This document shows positions 57,601-64,000 of a DNA stretch of 64,000 nucleotides, piece by piece. A program made the position numbers and the translations under genes. The notes beneath the pieces are model-generated. The model ran no database searches. It worked only from the letters and a program-made list of their open reading frames with translations, and was not told where the DNA came from. This DNA comes from Gigaspora rosea (lineage: Eukaryota > Glomeromycota > Glomeromycetes > Diversisporales > Gigasporaceae): NCBI GenBank assembly GCA_003550325.1, contig QKWP01001220.1, positions 58,623-122,622 of the forward strand, written 5' to 3'. Numbering within the stretch: the stretch's first letter is position 1; each line of letters starts with the position of its first letter.

Positions 57601-58483
57601 TATTATTTATATATTTAGACAAAACGAAATTAGATACTATTTCAGGCATTTCTAATTACCATGAATGGGCTTGGCCCACGGATGAAGAAAACAGTGGATA
57701 CATTTTTGCACATGCATTACCAGAAGTTGGTGAATGGAACATTTGGTCAGCAGAAAAAATTGAAAAAATTACAAAAAAAAGAAAGATCGAAAAACCAAAT
57801 CTGACTTATTCTCAGCATTCAGAGTCAAGTAAATTATGGACTATGCCAATAGCAAGCAAAACAGGTAATGTATTATTTCTATTTTTATTTTTTTCTTATT
57901 CTTACATAATACAGTATATATAATAATACTAATGTCCTATTTATTCAATAAAAAAAAATTATACTCAGTAATATCTCATTTGCTATATATACAAAGAACT
58001 ATAATTTACTAATATAAGTATACAGAATTCAGTTTTAACTAATGCAACTAATATAACAAACCAAGAAATCGTGGAGACATCCGTAGACAGTAATTTTCAA
58101 AGGTGCATATACTTTTGTTTGAACGCATAAAAGAATACTGCTTATATTATTATTCGATATAGCTATAAATATTTTTACTCTGGCTGGGCCCTAAAAGAAA
58201 ATGAAAGAAATAAAACTCATGAGCCAGTAAAATGAATAATAGCTGAAGTTAAAGAATTATTGGAGATTATATTCCATTCTGGAACAGAAATCCTCGCGAA
58301 AAAATGAATGCACAACAAATATATGAAGAATTATTGAGACGTGCGAACCTGGGTGAAATCGATGAGAATAATATACCTAAAGTGACCACAATAGCAAATT
58401 GGATTACTGTTTTTTCGTGCAGGTGGAAAGAAGCTATGGCGTTAAGATCTTTGGAAGAAAATGCAAATTCTGAAAATTTGTAA
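54687..58483 (+). pseudogene. Large DDE-like transposase-like gene, degraded
   Basis: Inferred exons: 54687-55666, 55823-56059, 56129-56548, 56611-57357, 57417-57543, 57619-57864, then smaller ones to TAA 58481-58483. All have GT-AG borders. The N-terminal 280 residues are open (MSQNPRIMLLTLGSLGSELH ... SPTKAISNIYRQYFN). Later blocks include GYEFSDRELGAWRTMLHAAG, LCSTCNDCGYMVFGDTG and ITCIKCEG (Cys pairs). Then comes a likely RNase H-like core: VIIVDYKMKI, about 81 residues on MSDNGMHYH, and 34 residues on FLEAGEAKTSIDSHHAQ. The order and spacing resemble DDE transposases. At least three in-frame stops and one frame change interrupt it. I recall the family as multi-copy in mycorrhizal fungi. 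It could be a transposon gene or a domesticated descendant. Confidence 0.65.
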
Positions 58484-59630
58484 ATAATAGTTTAAGAACG
58501 TAATAAAAGTTTAAATTTTAGTAATTGAATTTGCGTAATTAATATATATGCGGGTATACCAAATCTACAGTTGCTATAAAGTAAAATTTTTTTTTGTAAA
58601 GGTAATAGCCGCTTTTTTTGATCAAATTGTATTCTCTGATATTTAATATAGTATCACATGATTTGTAATACAGAGAACGTACCATATTTTGTGATTTTTA
58701 CTTTGATATTACCAAGTACATTTTTTTTATTATATATATAGTTGGACAAATTTTACCCCAAAATTACATATAAAATTAATGCCGATCACTCACGAATCGG
58801 GACTTAAAAAAATTTATTAAAAAAAGATATTAAAACTAAGTTTAATATATTAAAATAAAACTAGTTCAAGATCTAATTTATTTATTTATTTTTTTAATTA
58901 TTTTTTTTAATTTATTTTTTTTAATTATTGTATTGTTTTTAAAACTAAGAAAACAAAACAGGAACAACAAAAAAAATAGGACAAACTAAAAAAAATGGAA
59001 TAGGAATAGCAAAAAAACAAATTGAAAATAAGAACAAAAAAGATTAAAATTAGACTAGGAACAAAGTACTAGTAACAAAAATGACAAAAAAAACAAAATT
59101 CAAAACAAAACGAAAAAAAACAACAAAAAAAAAATAAATAAAAAAAAACAAACAAAAAACAAAAAAAATGACAAAAAAAACAAAAAATAAAAGCTAAAAT
59201 AAAGAACCTATGAACAAAAAATAAGCAAAAATATATTAAAAAAACTTGAACACAAATAAAAAACAATTTGATCAAAAACAAAAAATGAATTTACCAAAAA
59301 ATGACAAAAGAATTTACTAAAAAACCTAATAAAAACAGTGAACCTATCTACTAAAAAATAACAAACTTACTAAAAAAACCTACAGAAAACTAACAAAAAA
59401 CTCTAAAAAAATCTACTAAAAACTGATGAAGAATTTACTAACAAAATATCAAGAAATGATAAAATTACTAAAAAATTTACAAAAAACTAATAAAGAAACC
59501 TTAAACAAATATACCAAAAATTATTATAGAAAAAATTACTGAAACTAACAAAATAGCTTACTGAAAAATGATAAAAAACCTGCTAGAAAAACCACTGAAA
59601 AGCCTTTAAAAAGAATCTAAATATACCAAA
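58484..59630. repeat. Spacer with an A-rich, G-poor simple-sequence tract
   Basis: From about 58940 to 59630 the plus strand is a degenerate series of AACAAAAAA, CTAAAAAA and similar words, almost free of T and G in its first half. Reading frames across it are artefacts of composition. No gene was seen. Confidence 0.6.
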
Positions 59631-59632
59631 GA

Positions 59633-60255
59633 GGGCATCTATAAATAACATTATACAAAAAGAGAGGGTCAGATAAAATATAATATTTTTTTCAATAAGT
59701 AGAGGGAATCAAAAAAATATAACATAATTTTTTTAGAAAAATTTGTCTAAACTCTAATTCAGTGATCCAAATTGAATGATTTTAGTACTATTCGATTTGT
59801 CTCAATGAAAAAAGTCAAATAGACTAATTTTATTTATTTGGATTACTAGATTAGAAGTTATTAGCAAAATACTATTGATTAAAGCCATGTCATTAATCAC
59901 CTGATTATTTTTATCAGAGGCCTACTCCTCTCTCTCTTTTTTAATATATATATAGCTAGGTTTTTTCAACTTTTTTTACCTTCTTTTCCTTCTAAAAAAT
60001 CATCTAATTTTTGTTACTCCCCTTATATTTTTTTTTATAAAATTACTATATACCAATAGTTTTTTGTGAATATTTTGCGATCTAGTAATGATTTTGGTAT
60101 CATTGGATTTATCTTATTAAGATGAATCGAATAGTATTAAAATTATTTAAAGCAGATTACTATGTTACAAAATATTTAAGTTTTTGTGATTTTTTTATAT
60201 AGTCCAGAAGGAGGGGTCAAGAGCTACTATATAGAGTATTAATATTATTTATTGA
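59633..60255. mobile_element. Palindromic MITE, GGGGCAT family, decayed copy 2
   Basis: It begins GAGGGCATCTATAAATAACA, matching the element at 5521, with internal CATTCGA-like arms. The right end near 60240 (AATATTATTTATTGATACAT) is poorly preserved. A short TCATTAATCACCTGATT-family element is inserted at about 59882-60025. Confidence 0.5.
59882..60025. mobile_element. Short MITE, TCATTAATCACCTGATT family, copy c
   Basis: It starts GCCATGTCATTAATCACCTG, continues through ATATATATAGCTAGGTTTTT and ends AATTTTTGTTACTCCCCTTA. It is nested in the decayed GGGGCAT element. Confidence 0.65.
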
Positions 60256-60355
60256 TACATTCAAATACAAAGGACTTAACAAAAAAAACAACCTACTAAA
60301 TCACCAAAATCTACTGATTTGAATACAATTTTATATTTCTACTATAGCTTCAATA

Positions 60356-60509
60356 AGGGCCATGTCATTAATCACCTGATTATTTTTTATTAAAGGCCTA
60401 CCCCTCTTCCCTTTCCTTAATATATATATAGTTAGGTTCTTTATATATAATTTCACCTTTTTTACTCCCTCTTTCTCTAAAAATCATCTGATTGTTGTTA
60501 CTCCTCTAA
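60356..60509. mobile_element. Short MITE, TCATTAATCACCTGATT family, copy d
   Basis: It starts AGGGCCATGTCATTAATCAC, with a middle ATATATATAGTTAGGTTCTT, and ends CTGATTGTTGTTACTCCTCT. After it, 60515-60593 is a diverged tandem of AATGATGGCTCCAATAA-like words. Confidence 0.65.
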
Positions 60510-60593
60510 CTACTTCAATGATAGTTTCAACAATAACTTTAATAATAACTCTAATGAAAGCTTTAGTAATGGCTCCAATGATGGCTCCAATAA

Positions 60594-61480
60594 GGGGGCA
60601 TCCAGAAATTACGTAAATTTTTGTTACTAATAAATTTCAAAATTTTACCACACCTACCCATACCTGATACTCTATTAGCCAATCAAATTTTATATTTTTT
60701 AAAATTTATTCATATGTTTCAATTTATGAAATTGATAATAACTATTGCTTTACTAAACCAATTTAGATGATTTAACTATCAAAATGTTCATCTCACTGAG
60801 ACAATTCTAACAAGCCTAAAATTGTTAAAATTTAATCACAGGATCCCAAGATTATTCAACTTTTGTGTAATTTTAATAGTGATTTTTTAGAATCTCTTAG
60901 TAAATTTCTTCAACATTAAATAACTTTTGATCCACTGGCCTGTTTTGGATAATTTAATTACTAAAATGTTCGTTTCAGTAAGACGATTCTAACAAGCCTA
61001 AAATCACTAAATTCTAATCACAGGTTTTCAAGATCAATAAAGATTTTATTGTTTGTTTAACAATTTATTGATCTTGGAATCTTGTGGTTAGAATTTAGTT
61101 ATTTTGAACTTATTAGAATTCTCACTAAGATGAACATTTTGGCAGTTAAATCATCCAAAACAGGCCAGTGGATCAAAAGTTATTCAATATTAAAAAAATT
61201 TACTTAGTGATTCTAAAAAATCACTATTAAAATTATACAAAAGTTGAACGATCTTGGGACTCTGTAATTAAATTTTAACGATTTTAGGCTTGTTAGAATC
61301 ATCTCAGTGAGACGAACATTTCGGTAGTTAAATCATCTAAATTGGTTCAGTAGAACAATAGTTATTAATAATTTTATAATTTTATACTTTTGGTCAGAAT
61401 TATAAATATTTGACCAAAATTATAATTATAACCTAATATTTTCGAAATCCCAAAAAATTACATAATTTCTGGAAGCCCCC
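60594..61480. mobile_element. Fold-back MITE, GGGGGCTTCCAGAAATTAC family, copy 2
   Basis: It starts GGGGGCATCCAGAAATTACG and ends AATTTCTGGAAGCCCCC. The long inverted arms are homologous to the element at 26870-27671 along their length, including the central TTGTTTGTTTAACAA. There is no protein-coding content. Confidence 0.75.
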
Positions 61481-61734
61481 TTAGTGCAATTTATAACAAA
61501 GATATCTGCAAAATGAGCTATCAGTGAAATAAACTGTCCATGAAAAGAACCTGTCTGTAATTAATCATTAGTAAAATAATCTTGTTCATAAATTAATTGT
61601 CTGTGAATTAAGTTGCTATGAAGGATGGATCCTTAACTTATAGACAAGCTCATTTCTTAGATAGTTTACTTTACCAAAAGCTCATTTACTAATATGCTTA
61701 TTTCTTATATGAATGCTGCCAAGAAAAAATCTAC
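61481..61734. other. Short spacer before retroposon copy 3
   Basis: AT-rich sequence with loosely repeated GTCTGTGAATTAAG-like words at about 61545-61620. No gene was seen. Confidence 0.4.
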
Positions 61735-61750
61735 AAGTTGTGCTTTTTGT

Positions 61751-62773
61751 TTTTTTTTTTTATGTCAAAGTTTCCGCTCTGGGTGAGAGTTTATTTAATC
61801 AAGCCTGTGGATCAAGGGCGCCTCTTTGGGCGCACCCACAATTGTTACATTGAATGAGAGTACAACTAGCCACATGTACAACTTTTGGTTGTCTAATTGA
61901 AGTAGTCCGCCCGAAGGTTCTATACTAGTTGCCATACCTACAACCCAACTAGAGGATTTCCTATTTAAACCCTCTGGTCCAACGCTTCGCATGTCAATCC
62001 TACTTGTGATCACCGGTACAGCCCTCCGATACATTAGTTAGTCGAAGACAGTCCCGGATGCTAACTATATCCCCTTAAGACTAATTTATCCTCGCGGTAC
62101 ACTTGGTAGAGCAGTCCCTGTCCCATACAGGTATTACCTATACTTCGGTAACTTACGCACTCACCAAGGCAAGCAACTTGTAGTCAGGGGATATCTAACC
62201 GTTACCATTACCTACTTCTGACCTTGTAAGGTTCACACCGACCCCAGTACCCACCATTACTTTCCTACCGGTTCATCACTGGATACCCCAAACTTCCAAT
62301 CCAGTTGGCCCGGAAGGGTTGATCTATCTAGCATTAGGTGCTACTATGGTTTTTCTTCCTCTGGTATCTAATTCCAGAACATAGGTTCTTTTCTTCCGGT
62401 ACAACTCCGCAGCTAGGTTGGTGGACCCTTTCCTCCAAAGGTCATATCGTCCCAGTTCTCCAGCTCCGGTTTCTGATATTCCGGTTCTGGTAGCACCGTC
62501 AAAGATCGTTGCTACCTCCTTACTCGAGACTTTCCAAATAGGTTTCCATTTCCCCAGTTTCTTGGATTTGTCTGTGTCACTGGACACAACTTCGCCTGAA
62601 AGCTCCCATTCGAGATGGTAACCAAGGACTACAAGTGATATACCCAACTGATCGACAGGAAACAGTTACCGTAATACAGGTCTATTTTTCCAAAGTGTTG
62701 CCAGTGGGATTTGAACCCTAGACCTGCTACTTGGGGGTAACAACTTACCAACTTCCCTAAGTCGTCATACCCT
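61751..62773 (-). mobile_element. tRNA-headed retroposon, copy 3, with 16-bp target duplication
   Basis: A minus-strand element of 1023 bp flanked by a perfect 16-bp repeat AAGTTGTGCTTTTTGT (61735-61750 and 62774-62789). The sense 5' head at 62773 is AGGGTATGACGACTTAGGGA, with an A-box-like TAGGGAAGTTGG and a clear B-box GGGTTCAAATCCC (62706-62718 on this strand). The sense 3' end is an A run. The body is homologous to copy 1 but lacks the MITE. Reading frames across it on the minus strand (residues such as MRSVGPEGLNRKSSSWVVG) are not recognised as protein. The element presumably relies on LINE machinery encoded elsewhere. Confidence 0.85.
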
Positions 62774-62789
62774 AAGTTGTGCTTTTTGT

Positions 62790-63946
62790 ATATTTGCTTT
62801 TAATAAAATATCTTAAAATCGAGCAATTTAATACCTATAATTTTAATATCATTTAAATCATTTTAATGAGATGATTCCAATAATATTAAGAATAGTAGGT
62901 ACTAAATTGCTGATTTTAAGTATTTTTATTAAAGTTAATATTCTAAAAGTACGACTTGTAGATTTTTTCTTGGTGGTACTCATATAGACTAGCCCTAACT
63001 TAAAAATGCTACTTGTTAGTAATTGATTGTATATAAACCAGAACATCTATAAAGTAAAAGCACTAGATTTCAAACTTACCAAATGTAAATCTAGAAATAA
63101 AGATTTAAGCTTTCAATATAGCAAATTTAGTTTTAGAAGGATCAGGTATTCTTAGCATATTCAATATAATTAGTTAGTAATTAAGATAGTGCTTAACTAA
63201 TAATAATAATATAAAAAAAGTAAAGAGTATTTGGACAATTATTTTTTTAATCAATCAATAAAAAAATTTTGACCAATAAGCACAACTCTATGATAAAAAA
63301 AGTTGTTTGGGCCTCTATCTCTTGTTAATTTGAATAATAAATACCTTTAATTGATTAAACGAACTTCTGCCAAAAAATTTTTCGTTTTGATATATTAAAC
63401 ATTAATCATGTACTTTATTCATTAAAATAATTAATACAATTGATTTGTTAAACTATTTTTTTACTAATAAAAATTTACTCACAACCTGTTTGACAGATTG
63501 ATTATTGTTGTTGAGAATACCCTTAGTCAGCTGATTAGAATTAAAGTCTAAAGTCACCAATTATAGTTTAGAAAATATGTAGTAAATAAGTTCATAAACT
63601 GAAAACATATATACTTAACATTAACTAATACTCTCTTAGTCATTTTATTTGCAATGAACATGCATAACAGATAAAGTATATTTATTTATTAATTGGTTAA
63701 ATTAAAAACAGCAAAACAAGCTTCATAAGTCTACAACACAAATTCTTACCATTGCTTAATATACTCTTTAAGCTATTTCATTCACATTAAAAATTTTATT
63801 TAGCTTATGTGCATGAAAAACATTTATTAATATTAAAATTAAAAAAAGCAAACATTATTTAATTAGTAGAATAAAAATAGTCAAACAAAGACTAGAACTT
63901 ATTATTATCTAACTAATTCAAGCTATTTCATTTGTGTTAATCATTG
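62790..63946. other. Non-coding AT-rich spacer
   Basis: A short inverted pair around TACCTATAATTTTAATATCA and AATATTAAGAATAGTAGGTA lies at 62831-62912, with arms continuing to AAATTGCTGATTTTAAG. AGCTATTTCATTYRYRTTAA recurs at 63772 and 63930. No gene was seen. Confidence 0.4.
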
Positions 63947-64000
63947 TTTTTTTTTTTTTTTTGTATTAAAGTTCCCGCTTTGGGTAAGAGTTTATTTAAT
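63947..64000 (-). mobile_element. tRNA-headed retroposon, copy 4 (cut by window end)
   Basis: After a T run, the sequence TAAAGTTCCCGCTTTGGGTA then AGAGTTTATTTAAT matches the 3' end of copy 3 (AAAGTTTCCGCTCTGGGTGA then GAGTTTATTTAAT). The rest lies beyond the window. Confidence 0.75.

Noticed and set aside
59069-59281. Minus-strand Phe/Cys-rich reading frame
   Set aside because: A product of the A-rich simple sequence, with no protein-like composition.
1-64000. CRISPR arrays, operons, ribosome-binding sites, rRNA
   Set aside because: The window is eukaryotic, with spliceosomal introns throughout. The tandem arrays seen lack regular spacers, and no rRNA sequence was recognised.

Overview
This is an AT-rich, repeat-packed eukaryotic window. 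It most likely comes from an arbuscular mycorrhizal fungus (Glomeromycotina, Rhizophagus or a close relative). The support is indirect: short introns with GTA/GTG donors, Sel1-repeat proteins, several low-copy-looking transposase-like and nuclease-like gene families that I recall as multi-copy in these fungi, and a genome split into gene-dense islands and transposon deserts. I could run no database search, so taxon and family calls rest on motif recognition.

Layout. Bases 1-33,300 are almost entirely mobile DNA. They hold tRNA-headed retroposons of about 1 kb, a second retroposon family with a conserved hairpin, many terminal-inverted-repeat MITEs (hAT-like with 8-bp target duplications, TTAA-type, TA-type), large fold-back elements, a degraded MULE transposase, one degraded unknown gene and one spliced Uma2-like nuclease gene (about 11.65-12.97 kb). 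Elements are often nested inside one another.

Bases 33,378-41,003 are a gene island of seven ordinary host genes, reconstructed here with introns: an Mpr1-like GNAT acetyltransferase (-), a small basic coiled protein (+), a Ysc84/SYLF-domain protein (-), complex I subunit NDUFA1 (+), mitochondrial ribosomal protein bL33m (+), complex I subunit NDUFB7 (-) and U1 snRNP protein C (+). Three gene pairs are divergent and share short intergenic promoters. Three of the seven are nuclear-encoded mitochondrial components.

Bases 43,000-58,500 hold larger lineage-specific genes. One is a broken, apparently chimeric locus (43,791-48,190) with an N-terminal zinc domain, an embedded array of Sel1-like repeats and a long transposase-like body. 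The others are an intact single-exon gene on the minus strand (51,571-52,125) and a multi-exon degraded gene with a DDE-like signature (54,687-58,483). The first two share a nearly identical 20-base upstream motif at the same distance and orientation. Bases 58,500-64,000 return to A-rich simple sequence, fold-back MITEs and two more tRNA-headed retroposons, the last cut by the window end.
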